This document shows positions 8,548-17,319 of a stretch of DNA of 64,000 nt, one piece after another (the stretch's first letter is position 1; each line of letters begins with the position of its first letter). Below the pieces are notes generated by a model. The model had not been told where the DNA came from. It saw only the letters and a program-made list of their open reading frames with translations, and did not search any database. The stretch is from contig NZ_MJBI02000002.1 of assembly GCF_002742385.2 (NCBI RefSeq), positions 372,001 to 436,000 on the forward strand, read 5' to 3'. Made by a program: the position numbers and the translations under genes. Source of the stretch: Macrococcoides goetzii (GTDB lineage: Bacteria; Bacillota; Bacilli; Staphylococcales; Staphylococcaceae).

Positions 8548-9150
8548 ATGAATCATTGGGATGATAAGTTTAAAGATGACACATATCTGTATGGTGAGGA
8601 AGCGAATCAATTTGTTAAAGAACAATTTCAAGATAAAGGTAAAGGATCAATTGCATGTTTTGCTGAAGGTGAAGGGCGAAATGCAGTATATTTAGCACGA
8701 TTAGGATATGATGTTACAACATTTGATTATTCTAAAGAAGGTTTAAAAAAGACAGAAAAGTTAGCAGAGAAGTTTAATGTGTATGTTGAAACTAACTTAA
8801 AGGATCTTACAGTTGAAGAAGCAGTAGATAAAGCGCAATTTGACAATGCTGTAATGATCTTTGGTCATGTTGAAGAGGATAAACAACAAGTATTATTTAA
8901 TAATATGATTCAATCCGTTAAACTTGAAGGAAAAATATACTTTGAATTATACGCAAAAGCTCAGATTGATTATGGCACAGGTGGGCCAAAAGATATTTCT
9001 ATGTTGTATGATTTAGGGGACGTTAAAAAGTATTGTGAATCTAACGATGTTAATATTATTGAACTATCTGAAAAAGAGGTTATAAGACACGAAGGTGATA
9101 AACATAATGGAAAGTGTCGTGTTATTCAAGGTATATTGGAAAAACAATAA
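8548..9150 (+). CDS. TehB-like SAM-dependent methyltransferase
   Basis: A 200-residue class I methyltransferase. It begins with the WDDKFKDDTYLYGEEANQF motif found in TehB/tellurite-resistance and thiopurine-type methyltransferases. Motif I is CFAEGEGRNAVYLARLGY (about residues 36-53), followed by the acidic VTTFDYSKEG. Relatives methylate thiols, selenium or tellurium compounds, but the substrate here is not shown. AAGGAGG lies well before the ATG. It shares a transcript with threonine aldolase. Confidence 0.8.
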   Translation: MNHWDDKFKDDTYLYGEEANQFVKEQFQDKGKGSIACFAEGEGRNAVYLARLGYDVTTFDYSKEGLKKTEKLAEKFNVYVETNLKDLTVEEAVDKAQFDNAVMIFGHVEEDKQQVLFNNMIQSVKLEGKIYFELYAKAQIDYGTGGPKDISMLYDLGDVKKYCESNDVNIIELSEKEVIRHEGDKHNGKCRVIQGILEKQ

Positions 9151-9156
9151 TGAATT

Positions 9157-9189
9157 TGCATTGCTCAAAATGGGTAATGCATTTTTATT
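9157..9189 (+). terminator. terminator after the TehB-like gene
   Basis: Hairpin with TGCATT / AATGCA arms followed by a T-rich run. Confidence 0.65.
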
Positions 9190-9254
9190 TATCTTTTGCT
9201 TTATATGATATTTACTGCTACGATTTTAATCATTAAAACAATCGAGGTGTATTT

Positions 9255-10115
9255 ATGAACATTGCTATTATTGGATTGGGTGTAATCGGTGGGACTTTCG
9301 CTAAAGCAATTCGTGCAAGCTATGGACAAAAGCATCGTATAATGGCAATCGATGTAAATCATGAGACTTTGAATATGGCGATAGCTGAAGGGGTCATCGA
9401 TGTTGGTGAAACGAGGAATCAGTCCATCCTGAGTGAAGCTGATCTGGTTATTTTTGCGATTTATCCTAACATGATAAAAGATTTTATTGTACAGCATCGA
9501 GATGAATTCAAAGATGACGCAACGTTAACAGATACAGCTGGCGTAAAGTCGGTGGTGATGAAAGATGTGGAAGAAATTCTACCTCATAATGTTTCTTTTA
9601 TTTTCGGTCATCCAATGGCGGGCCGAGAAAAGAAAGGATATGCATACGCAGATGCTAGTGTATTTCAAGACGCAAACTATGTCATCACGAAGTCAGATTT
9701 GAATTCAAATCAAGAGTTAGAAGCATTTAAACAATTTTTATATCCGCTCGGTTTTAAACGTATCACAGTTACAGATGCTGTGATGCATGATGAGATGATT
9801 GCACATACGAGTCAGTTAACGCATGCAATTGCCGTGTCGTTAATCAACAGTGACGATAGATTGGATGAAACGATAAAATATATCGGTGATAGTTATCGTG
9901 ATCTTACGCGTATTGCTAATATGAATGAATCTCTCTGGCCGGAATTATTTAGCCATAATAAAGAAGCTTTACTGGATAATATGGAGCGTTTTGAAGAAGC
10001 GTTTACTACTTTGAAAGAAGCGATTAAAAATGATGACTTGAAGGTAATGGAGAGCATTTTCAAAGCATCAAGTCATCGCAGAATTCGCTTGGAACAAAGT
10101 GATATGAAGAAGTGA
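9255..10115 (+). CDS. tyrA: prephenate dehydrogenase
   Basis: A 286-residue NAD(P)-dependent dehydrogenase that converts prephenate to 4-hydroxyphenylpyruvate for tyrosine synthesis. The N-terminal nucleotide fold has IIGLGVIGGTFAKAI (GxGxxG). The catalytic region shows TDTAGVKS, the histidine in FGHPMAGREKKGYAYA, and HDEMIAHTSQLTHAIA. It lacks the C-terminal ACT domain present in the longer Bacillus TyrA, so feedback control by tyrosine may be absent. Spaced GAGGTG precedes the ATG. It is a lone gene convergent with the SdpI-like gene. Confidence 0.88.
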   Translation: MNIAIIGLGVIGGTFAKAIRASYGQKHRIMAIDVNHETLNMAIAEGVIDVGETRNQSILSEADLVIFAIYPNMIKDFIVQHRDEFKDDATLTDTAGVKSVVMKDVEEILPHNVSFIFGHPMAGREKKGYAYADASVFQDANYVITKSDLNSNQELEAFKQFLYPLGFKRITVTDAVMHDEMIAHTSQLTHAIAVSLINSDDRLDETIKYIGDSYRDLTRIANMNESLWPELFSHNKEALLDNMERFEEAFTTLKEAIKNDDLKVMESIFKASSHRRIRLEQSDMKK

Positions 10116-10118
10116 ATA

Positions 10119-10445
10119 TCATAACTTTTTTAGTCGATTTTCAGTTTTGACGTAAACGATAATAACTGTAATCAGTAATAAAATAACAGATGCAATTGAA
10201 CTTTGCTCTTCATAGCCTATAGTTATTTCAATCAAGAGTTGAATAATGCCGATGATGAGTAAGATTGGGCACAGTTTTTGGATAAGTTTTGTAGAATATT
10301 CCTGCGCCAATTGCCAATGTCTTTCACTTTGTAGAGACCTTGGTGTACGGTATCCGGCAAAGTAGTTTGGTTTATCGGTAAGGATTGTTTTATAGAGAAG
10401 AGTGTCAATAATATATAATGCGATAGCCATAATAATTGTAATCAT
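10119..10445 (-). CDS. SdpI/YhfL-family small membrane protein
   Basis: A 108-residue membrane protein with three hydrophobic segments (about residues 1-20, 58-76 and 80-98). Between the first two lies the family signature GYRTPRSLQSERHWQLAQEY, which matches the SdpI/YhfL domain. SdpI is the immunity protein for the Bacillus killing factor SDP and often sequesters a repressor, but most homologues are orphans, as here. CGGAGGTG sets the ATG start. No SdpR-like regulator is adjacent. Confidence 0.75.
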   Translation of the reverse strand: MITIIMAIALYIIDTLLYKTILTDKPNYFAGYRTPRSLQSERHWQLAQEYSTKLIQKLCPILLIIGIIQLLIEITIGYEEQSSIASVILLLITVIIVYVKTENRLKKL

Positions 10446-10547
10446 ATTAGCACCTCCGTTTTCTTGATGATAACAGTTTATAAAATTTATTTCTATTTTC
10501 TTTTTATTATAATCATGCTATTATATTAAATAATTTAATAACAATTT

Positions 10548-10780
10548 GTTTACACGAAGAGAGTAATATTGATTTGTTCATAAGTAGCGAGCTATAGTGG
10601 GTGGAAGTATAGCATGATAATTGATATGAAGCGCACTTCGTGAATGATATGTTGAACTTATAGTAGGGATATCCGGTGGAAACATCGTTAACAATCATTG
10701 AGTGTGTCTTATGACATGAACAAGAGTGGTACCGTGAATCTAGCATTCGCCTCTGTTTATTGAGGTGGATGCTTTTTTAT
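10548..10780 (+). promoter_or_regulatory. T-box riboswitch of argS with arginine (CGC) specifier
   Basis: This leader fills most of the 361-base gap before argS. Stem I base arms CACGAAG (10553-10559) and CTTCGTG (10636-10642) pair perfectly. The specifier loop has AGAGTAA on one side and GAAG-CGC-A on the other, giving codon CGC (10632-10634) just before the stem. The apical helix AGCGAGCTATA...GTGGG...TATAGC follows the T-box pattern. The T-box sequence AAGAGTGGTACCGTG carries TGGT (10727-10730). The terminator stem is AGCATTCGCCTC (10742-10753) with GAGGTGGATGCT (10762-10773), then a T-run. Uncharged tRNA-Arg should allow read-through. Confidence 0.92.
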
Positions 10781-10806
10781 TTTATTAATTTTTAGGAGGA
10801 GAATAG

Positions 10807-12480
10807 ATGAAACATTTATTAGCTAATATTTTAAGAAAAGAAATTGAAGTATTGAATGAAACTGAAATATTGAAGTTGATTGAATATCCGAAGCATGCGC
10901 ATCAAGGAGATTTATCATTCCCTTGTTTTACGTTAAGTAAGCATCTGAAGAAGAGTCCAATGATTATTGCACAGGAAATAAGCGAGCGTTTGAATGATGA
11001 ACAAATTGATAAAGTTGAAGTTGTGAATGGCTATTTAAATATATATTTTAATAAACAAACACTAGGAACAAATGTTATTCAGGAAGTATTGCGCGATAAA
11101 GAAAGCTTTGGGGCTCAAAATATTGGTCAAGGTAAAGTGATAACGATGGATATTTCTTCACCGAATATTGCTAAACCATTCTCAATGGGACATTTAAGAT
11201 CAACTGTTATCGGTAATGCAGTAGCCAATATTACAGAGAAATTAGGTTTTAAACCAGTAAGAATAAATCACATTGGAGACTGGGGAACACAGTTTGGTAA
11301 ATTGATTGTAGCTTATAAAAAGTGGGGGAATGAAGCTGATGTTAAAGTAAATCCAATTCCTGAGCTGTTTAAATTATATGTTAAATTTCATGACGAAGCA
11401 GAACATGATGAAGCTTTAAATGAAGCAGGAAGAACAGCATTTCTAAAACTAGAGCAAGGTGAGGCTGAGCATGTAAGACTATGGACATGGTTTAGAGAAG
11501 TTTCGCTGCAATCGTTTAATGAGATTTATGCGCGTCTTGGTGTTTCTTTTGATTCGTATAATGGAGAAGCATTTTACAACGGCAAGATGGATGCTGTCGT
11601 AGAAAGATTAGCAGCATTAAACTTACTTGTTGAAGATCAAGGTGCAGAAATAGTGAAACTTGATGATATGCCGCCAGCGCTGATCAAGAAAACGAATGGT
11701 TCAACTTTGTATATTACAAGAGATTTAGCAACAGCAATCTATAGAAAAGAAACGTATAATTTTTCTGAGTCATATTATTTTGTAGGTAATGAACAATCAC
11801 TTCATTTCAAACAATTGATAGCAGTATTAAAGATGATGGGTTATGAGTGGGCAGAAAATATGGAGCATATATCGTTTGGTATGATCTTAAAAGATGGTAA
11901 AAAGATGTCTACAAGAAAAGGGAAAGTAATCTTTTTAGATGAAGTGCTGGATGAAGCGGTGAATATGGCGAAACAAAATATAATCGCGAAATCAAATGAA
12001 ATTGAAAACATTGATAAAGTAGCTGAACAAATTGGTATTGGTGCTGTAATATTTAATGACCTGAAATACGATCGTCAAAATGATATTGAGTTTGATTTAG
12101 AAGATATGTTAAAAGCTGAAGGCAATACGTGTTTATATCTTCAATATACAAACGCTAGAATTCATGCCATTATTAGAAAAAGTGGATTGGAAACAAGTCA
12201 CATTGAAGTGAATGAAATAGATGAAGCGGCATGGGATATCGCTAAAGATTTAATGATGTTTGAAGAAGTCATCTATAATGCATATGTGAAGCAATCACCT
12301 GCAGAAATTGCTAAGTATTTACTGCAACTTGCACGTCACTTCAATAGTTATTATGCGAATGTAAGAATATTAGACGACGCAGCAATGAAGGAAAATAGAG
12401 TAGGATTATTATTAGCCGTCTCTATCGTAATAGAAGAAGGATTAAGCTTGCTAGGTATTGAGACACCGAGAGTACTTTAA
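10807..12480 (+). CDS. argS: arginyl-tRNA synthetase
   Basis: A 557-residue class I aminoacyl-tRNA synthetase that charges tRNA-Arg. The N-terminal Add-1 domain (about residues 1-100) is followed by the catalytic core with the HIGH-type motif in FSMGHLRSTVIGNAV (about residue 132) and the KMSKS-type motif KKMSTRKGKV (about residue 380). The C-terminal DALR anticodon-binding domain ends YYANVRILDD...LLGIETPRVL. Full length for the family. AGGAGGAG precedes the ATG. Expression is governed by the arginine T-box directly upstream. A DUF454 gene follows with its own promoter. Confidence 0.95.
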   Translation: MKHLLANILRKEIEVLNETEILKLIEYPKHAHQGDLSFPCFTLSKHLKKSPMIIAQEISERLNDEQIDKVEVVNGYLNIYFNKQTLGTNVIQEVLRDKESFGAQNIGQGKVITMDISSPNIAKPFSMGHLRSTVIGNAVANITEKLGFKPVRINHIGDWGTQFGKLIVAYKKWGNEADVKVNPIPELFKLYVKFHDEAEHDEALNEAGRTAFLKLEQGEAEHVRLWTWFREVSLQSFNEIYARLGVSFDSYNGEAFYNGKMDAVVERLAALNLLVEDQGAEIVKLDDMPPALIKKTNGSTLYITRDLATAIYRKETYNFSESYYFVGNEQSLHFKQLIAVLKMMGYEWAENMEHISFGMILKDGKKMSTRKGKVIFLDEVLDEAVNMAKQNIIAKSNEIENIDKVAEQIGIGAVIFNDLKYDRQNDIEFDLEDMLKAEGNTCLYLQYTNARIHAIIRKSGLETSHIEVNEIDEAAWDIAKDLMMFEEVIYNAYVKQSPAEIAKYLLQLARHFNSYYANVRILDDAAMKENRVGLLLAVSIVIEEGLSLLGIETPRVL

Positions 12481-12589
12481 TATATTTATAGCGTTGGATG
12501 AAACTTCACTAAAATGATATATCCTCATCAAACATTTCATCAAGAATTTTAGTATAATGTGGATATTATCATATTTAGGAGGATTTCTC

Positions 12590-12952
12590 TTGAGGTTATT
12601 ATTATTATCCGTTGGAGTTATTTCGACCATCCTCGGATTTGTTGGTGCATTTCTACCGCTCTTACCAACAACACCATTCTTATTGCTCGCAGTCTTCTGT
12701 TTTGCGAGAAGTTCAGATGAGTTTCATAATTGGTTAGTGCGAACAAAAATTTATAAATCTTACGTTCAGGAGTTTTATGAGCGTGGTGGCTATACATTGA
12801 AGAAAAAGTTTCAGTTATTATTAAGTGTCGTTATTGTTGTAGGGATTTCGATTTATTTAGTGGATAATATTTATATAAAAATTGGACTTAGTGTAATGCT
12901 GTTGATGCAGGCAATTGTTTTGTTTACGGTAATAAAGACGTTAGATAAATAA
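12590..12952 (+). CDS. DUF454 (YbaN-like) inner membrane protein
   Basis: About 120 residues with three membrane segments. The family phrases are GFVGAFLPLLPTTPFLLLAVFC, FARSSDEFHNWL and a late IGLSVMLLMQAIVLF. I place the start at TTG 12590 because TAGGAGGA (12576-12583) is 6-7 bases upstream; the upstream in-frame ATG at 12557 lies inside a TATAAT -10 box and has no ribosome binding site. DUF454 is of unknown function, sometimes near heme or respiratory genes. A bidirectional terminator follows. Confidence 0.8.
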   Translation: MRLLLLSVGVISTILGFVGAFLPLLPTTPFLLLAVFCFARSSDEFHNWLVRTKIYKSYVQEFYERGGYTLKKKFQLLLSVVIVVGISIYLVDNIYIKIGLSVMLLMQAIVLFTVIKTLDK

Positions 12953-12953
12953 A

Positions 12954-12990
12954 AGCTTATGACAAATTTGTCATAAGCTAATTTTTTTAC
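12954..12990. terminator. bidirectional terminator between DUF454 and lacI-type genes
   Basis: Perfect inverted repeat AGCTTATGACAA / TTGTCATAAGCT with T-runs on both sides. Confidence 0.9.
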
Positions 12991-13997
12991 TTTAAGTTAA
13001 TAACAGTTTCACGTTCGATTAATTCATGAGGCACAACAATCTTAGTGTTAGAAATGTCTTCTCCATTTAAATGTTTAATGAGCATTTTGACTGATTCGTG
13101 ACCGAGTTTTGCGATATCGATATCAATGGTAGTTAAGTATGGGTGTGTTAATGTCGAGAGTATCGAGTTATTAAAGCTGATAACAGAAAGATTATCAGGC
13201 ACTTTATAGCCGTACATTTGTACAAGCTGCATAACACGTAGTGCAAATATATCGTCAAGCACCACGATAGCAGTTGCTTTTGTTCGGATCAAAGTATCTT
13301 CAAAGTCAGCATAATCTGTATGTCCTATAATTGGAATACTATCAAATACTTTGAGTTGATTGAGCATCATTGCCTTCTGATAGCCGAAATATCTTTCGAA
13401 ATAAATACCTTCTTTAATCGTATTAGTAACAAAAAGAATATTGCGATGACCATTTTCAATCAAATGTTCTGTAGCATGTTGGCCAAGTAACTGATTGTCA
13501 TTGTCAATATAACTAATTGTATTATGCTGTGTGTAAGGTTGCCCAATAAGTGTAAATGCAATTTGTTTTTCAAGCAAGTATTTTATTACGGGATCACCTT
13601 GGTGAGCATATGCTAATATGAAACCACCAACTTGCTTTTGCTTGTGCATCACTTTTACATCTTCTAATAAATCTTCTAAGTTCTTAGCTATAGCCACTGC
13701 AGTAGTCATATTATTTCTTCTTGCTTCATCATTAATAGCTTCGATTATTTCTAAGAAGAATGGATTGGCCATTCGTTCTTTTGAATTGAGTGGAGGAAGG
13801 ATAATTCCTACTGCATTTGAAGTTTGCTTCCCTAAGTTTCTGGCAGCAATATTTGGAACATAGCCCATTTCCTGCATCACTTTCTGAACTTTTCTTCGAG
13901 TAGCTTCAGAAATAGAAGGATGATTATTAACAACACGTGAAACTGTTGATGTAGCGACACCAGCTTGTTGTGCAACATCTTTAACTGTAATGGCCAT
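12987..13997 (-). CDS. LacI-family transcriptional regulator of the adjacent PTS gene
   Basis: A 336-residue LacI/GalR repressor. The N-terminal helix-turn-helix is ITVKDVAQQAGVATSTVSRV, with the hinge helix near NIAARNLG, and the rest is a periplasmic-binding-protein-like sugar domain (IIVPHELIERET at the end). It is divergent from the EIICBA gene. One operator lies in the spacer of its own promoter and another just after the PTS transcription start, so it probably represses both. The sequence is MalR/CcpA-like but is not CcpA by context. The effector is presumably the sugar, or sugar phosphate, delivered by the PTS. Confidence 0.88.
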   Translation of the reverse strand: MAITVKDVAQQAGVATSTVSRVVNNHPSISEATRRKVQKVMQEMGYVPNIAARNLGKQTSNAVGIILPPLNSKERMANPFFLEIIEAINDEARRNNMTTAVAIAKNLEDLLEDVKVMHKQKQVGGFILAYAHQGDPVIKYLLEKQIAFTLIGQPYTQHNTISYIDNDNQLLGQHATEHLIENGHRNILFVTNTIKEGIYFERYFGYQKAMMLNQLKVFDSIPIIGHTDYADFEDTLIRTKATAIVVLDDIFALRVMQLVQMYGYKVPDNLSVISFNNSILSTLTHPYLTTIDIDIAKLGHESVKMLIKHLNGEDISNTKIVVPHELIERETVINLK

Positions 13998-14024
13998 AAT
14001 AATCCTCCGTAAGTCTTTTTTTTA

Positions 14025-14053
14025 ATAATATATGCAACCGATTGCGTTGTCAA
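14025..14053 (-). promoter_or_regulatory. promoter of the LacI-type gene with operator inside the spacer
   Basis: On the reverse strand TTGACA (14048-14053), a 17-bp spacer and TATTAT (14025-14030) form a near-consensus promoter. The LacI-type operator TGCAACCGATTGCG (14033-14046) fills the spacer, which predicts autorepression. Confidence 0.8.
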
Positions 14054-14119
14054 TGATGGTTTTTCCACAAAATTTCATAGCATTTATGCAAATAAAGTAT
14101 ATTATTTTATGAATTACTG

Positions 14120-14174
14120 TTTACAAAACAAATTTCTGATGATATATTTATCTCAAGTAATGCAACCGATTGCA
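14120..14174 (+). promoter_or_regulatory. promoter and operator of the PTS EIICBA gene
   Basis: TTTACA (14120-14125), 17 bp, TATATT (14143-14148). The palindrome TGCAACCGATTGCA (14161-14174) begins about 12 bases after the -10 box, across the likely transcription start. It matches the second operator 128 bp away. It departs from the cre consensus at the third base, so a dedicated regulator fits better than CcpA. Confidence 0.82.
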
Positions 14175-14192
14175 TAAAAAGGAGAAAAAATT

Positions 14193-16364
14193 ATGAAACA
14201 GTTATTAAGCTTTGAATTTTGGCAAAAGTTCGGTAAAGCACTGATGGTTGTTGTAGCAGTAATGCCAGCAGCAGGTCTTATGATTAGTATTGGAAAATCA
14301 ATCCCATTAATTAGCCCAGACATGCAAATGTTAATCACAATTGGTGGTGTCATTGAAAGTATTGGTTGGGCGATTATCGGAAACTTACATCTTCTCTTTG
14401 CGTTAGCTATTGGGGGAAGTTGGGCGAAAGAAAGAGCTGGCGGTGCATTTGCAGCAGGTATCGCATTCGTATTGATTAACCGTATTACAGGGGCAGTATT
14501 TGGTGTTAACAGTGCGATGCTTGCAGATGATAAAGCATTCACACATACATTATTCGGCACAAAGATTATGGTTAAAGGGTTCTTTACGAGTGTATTAGAA
14601 GCACCGGCATTAAACATGGGGGTATTCGTTGGTATCATCGCAGGTTTCGTTGGTGCAAATGCGTATAATAAATATTATAACTATAGAAAGTTACCAGACG
14701 CACTATCATTCTTTAATGGTAAACGTTTCGTACCGTTCGTTGTTATTCTTTGGTCAACAATCGTTGCGTTAATTCTTGCAATCGTATGGCCGTATATTCA
14801 AGCAGGTATTAACAACTTTGGTTTATGGATTGCTACAAGTAAAGATACAGCGCCAATCTTAGCGCCATTCTTATTTGGATTCTTAGAGCGTTTATTATTG
14901 CCATTCGGTTTACATCATATGTTAACGATTCCGATTAACTATACACAACTAGGTGGAACTTACGAAATATTATCAGGTGCACAAGCAGGTACAAAAGTAT
15001 TTGGACAAGATCCACTTTGGTTAGCTTGGGCGACTGATTTAGTGAACTTAAGTCATGCTGGAGATACAAGCCAGTATAATCAAGTATTAAACGACTTTAC
15101 ACCAGCACGTTTTAAAGTAGGACAAATGATTGGTTCAACAGGTATTTTAATGGGTCTTGCACTTGCAATGTACCGTAACGTTGATAAAGATAAATTACCG
15201 AAATACAAATCAATGTATTTCTCAGCAGCATTAGCAGTATTCTTAACAGGAGTTACTGAGCCATTAGAATTCATGTTCATGTTTGTAGCAGTACCTTTAT
15301 ATGTTGTTTATGCATTCATTCAAGGTGCAGCATTTGCGATGGCAGATATTATAAATTTACGTGTACATTCATTCGGTACGATTGAATTATTAACGAGAAC
15401 ACCACTTGCGATTAAAGCAGGATTAGGTGGAGATTTAATCAACTTTGTATTAACGACAATCGGATTTGCAGTAGTAACTTACTTCTTAGCAAACTTCTTA
15501 ATTAAGAAGTTCAACTTCGCAACACCTGGACGTAACGGAAATTATGAAGCAGACATGGCAGAAGGATCAGGAATATCAAATGTTCATGCAGATGATCAAG
15601 TTGTACAAATTATTCATTTACTAGGTGGTAAAGCAAATATTAAAGATGTTGATGCATGTATGACACGTTTACGTGTAAGTGTTAACGACAAAGGTTTAGT
15701 AGGCAACGAAGCAGCATGGAAGAAAGCTGGTGCGATGGGATTAATCGTTAAGGATAATGGCGTTCAAGCAGTTTATGGTCCAAAAGCGGATGTATTAAAA
15801 TCAGATATCGAAGATTTATTACAATCTGGTGCTGATATTCCAACGCCAAAGCAAACTGTTGTAGAACCAACTGTATTAGATAACACAGATACTAAAGGAT
15901 TTACTGGTACTACGAAAAACTTATATTCAGTAGCAGATGGTGAAATTATTAGTATTGATCAAGTCAATGATCCAGTATTCTCACAAAAAATGATGGGTGA
16001 AGGATTTGCAGTGAAACCAGCTGACGAAACAGTTGTAGCACCAGTTGATGGTGAAATCGTAAGCATCTTCCCAACAAAACACGCAATTGGTATTAAAACA
16101 ACAGATGGAATTGAAGTACTTGTACACATGGGTATTGAAACTGTAAGTATGCAGAAGCCAGCATCACGTGTAGTCGTAAATGATGGACAAAAAGTTAAAG
16201 TAGGGGATACGTTAGCTATTATGGATATCGAAACAGTTCAAGCTGAAGGCAAAGATACGACAATTATTGTAGTCATTACGAACAGTGAACGCGTTGAGTC
16301 TTTAACATTGGATAAATCAGGTCAAGTAGCAAAAGCTGAAAACATCGGTCACATTGAAATATAA
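14193..16364 (+). CDS. PTS sugar transporter EIICBA (glucose/maltose family)
   Basis: A 723-residue three-domain phosphotransferase permease. EIIC (about 1-430) has some ten membrane helices, with the GITEPLEF-like motif seen as GVTEPLEFMFMF. EIIB (about 460-550) carries the phospho-Cys in DVDACMTRLRV. EIIA (about 580-723) carries the phospho-His in VLVHMGIETV. It imports and phosphorylates a glucose-type sugar; EIIC looks closer to maltose/alpha-glucoside (MalT/Exp5-like) proteins than to PtsG, but I cannot be sure. It is controlled by the divergent LacI-type gene. A UUCG-loop terminator follows, then the EEP hydrolase. Confidence 0.9.
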   Translation: MKQLLSFEFWQKFGKALMVVVAVMPAAGLMISIGKSIPLISPDMQMLITIGGVIESIGWAIIGNLHLLFALAIGGSWAKERAGGAFAAGIAFVLINRITGAVFGVNSAMLADDKAFTHTLFGTKIMVKGFFTSVLEAPALNMGVFVGIIAGFVGANAYNKYYNYRKLPDALSFFNGKRFVPFVVILWSTIVALILAIVWPYIQAGINNFGLWIATSKDTAPILAPFLFGFLERLLLPFGLHHMLTIPINYTQLGGTYEILSGAQAGTKVFGQDPLWLAWATDLVNLSHAGDTSQYNQVLNDFTPARFKVGQMIGSTGILMGLALAMYRNVDKDKLPKYKSMYFSAALAVFLTGVTEPLEFMFMFVAVPLYVVYAFIQGAAFAMADIINLRVHSFGTIELLTRTPLAIKAGLGGDLINFVLTTIGFAVVTYFLANFLIKKFNFATPGRNGNYEADMAEGSGISNVHADDQVVQIIHLLGGKANIKDVDACMTRLRVSVNDKGLVGNEAAWKKAGAMGLIVKDNGVQAVYGPKADVLKSDIEDLLQSGADIPTPKQTVVEPTVLDNTDTKGFTGTTKNLYSVADGEIISIDQVNDPVFSQKMMGEGFAVKPADETVVAPVDGEIVSIFPTKHAIGIKTTDGIEVLVHMGIETVSMQKPASRVVVNDGQKVKVGDTLAIMDIETVQAEGKDTTIIVVITNSERVESLTLDKSGQVAKAENIGHIEI

Positions 16365-16366
16365 TA

Positions 16367-16393
16367 AAGGGGTAGCTTCGGCTGCCTTTTTAT
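16367..16393 (+). terminator. terminator after the EIICBA gene
   Basis: Stem GGTAGC-TTCG-GCTGCC followed by TTTTTATTTT. It is short, so some read-through into the next gene is possible. Confidence 0.75.
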
Positions 16394-16415
16394 TTTGATT
16401 AAAGGAGAGAATAAG

Positions 16416-17234
16416 ATGAAGTTGCTAACACTAAATACGCATAGTTGGTTAGAAGAACATCAAGAAGCTAAGATTGATCAAATTGTAGCACAAATTATTA
16501 AAGGTGATTATGACATCATCGCGTTACAAGAAGTGAATCAGTTGATTGAGAATGCAAGCATTGTTAATGATAAATATTATTGCTCTGGGAATGATGATAT
16601 TCATATAAAGGATGATAACTTTGCGTACATCATTGTGCAGAAACTTAAAGCACAAGGGTATGTCTATTACTTTAGCTACGCGATGAGTCATATCGGTTAT
16701 GATAAATATGAAGAAGGCAGTGCGATACTATCAAAACAACCAATCAAACCATATTCAGAATTTGTTTCAATAGATCGATCTCCTGATAACTATCGTTCAA
16801 GAAAAATATTATTTGGTGAAACTCAAGTGAACGGGAAATCAATTGTTGTGGCAAGTTGTCATTTCTCTTGGTGGGTAAATAATCAGGATGGATTTAGTTA
16901 TGAATGGATGAATACAAAGCGTATATTAGAACAATATAATCAACCATTGATTGTTATGGGTGACTTTAATAATCCAGAAGGTACAGAAGGCTATGACTTC
17001 GTATTAGACAACAGTGATTTACTAGATACGTATACAAAAGCTGAAGTTAAATACGGCCATCATACAATTGAGAAGAATATCGCAGGATGGGAGAACAATG
17101 GCGGAAAGTTACGCATTGATTTCATTTTTGCGAGCAATGAATTTAAAGTGCAATCGAGTAAGACAGTATTTGATGGTGTGAATGCACCGATTGTTAGTGA
17201 CCACTTTGGTGTTGAAGTTGAAATCACAGAATAG
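16416..17234 (+). CDS. endonuclease/exonuclease/phosphatase-family hydrolase
   Basis: A 272-residue Mg-dependent hydrolase of the EEP fold. Catalytic pieces are visible: LTLNTHSW, the metal Glu in IIALQEVNQ, ASCHFSWW, the Asp-Asn of MGDFNNPEG, and the terminal SDHFGVEVEI His. The family contains DNA repair nucleases, sphingomyelinases and phosphoesterases; there is no signal peptide, so it acts in the cytoplasm. Position behind a sugar PTS is known in other Firmicutes and suggests a metabolite phosphodiesterase or phosphatase. The start is ATG 16416 with AAGGAGAG. Confidence 0.8.
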   Translation: MKLLTLNTHSWLEEHQEAKIDQIVAQIIKGDYDIIALQEVNQLIENASIVNDKYYCSGNDDIHIKDDNFAYIIVQKLKAQGYVYYFSYAMSHIGYDKYEEGSAILSKQPIKPYSEFVSIDRSPDNYRSRKILFGETQVNGKSIVVASCHFSWWVNNQDGFSYEWMNTKRILEQYNQPLIVMGDFNNPEGTEGYDFVLDNSDLLDTYTKAEVKYGHHTIEKNIAGWENNGGKLRIDFIFASNEFKVQSSKTVFDGVNAPIVSDHFGVEVEITE

Positions 17235-17242
17235 TCATATAT

Positions 17243-17303
17243 CTCTATATTTAAAGTTGTTTGCAGGTAGGAATTGCAATATGCTTTAAGTATAGAGATT
17301 TTT
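17243..17303 (+). terminator. long imperfect hairpin after the EEP gene
   Basis: ATCTCTATA-T-TTAAAG and CTTTAA-G-TATAGAGAT can pair across a 27-base loop, followed by TTTTTTAT. It fits a terminator, but the ribosome binding site of the next gene begins only a few bases later, so a regulatory role is also possible. Confidence 0.55.
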
Positions 17304-17319
17304 TATGTGGAGGATGATG

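Noticed and set aside
10513-10746. Reverse-strand open frame of 77 codons
   Set aside because: It lies entirely over the T-box leader, whose structure explains the sequence.
14161-14174. CcpA cre site before the EIICBA gene
   Set aside because: TGCAACCGATTGCA departs from TGWAANCGNTNWCA at the third base and on the opposite arm, and an equal copy lies in the promoter of the adjacent LacI-type gene, so a specific operator fits better.
14153-14638. 161-codon reverse-strand frame over the PTS gene start
   Set aside because: Covers the promoter/operator and the EIIC start; low-complexity composition typical of antisense frames.
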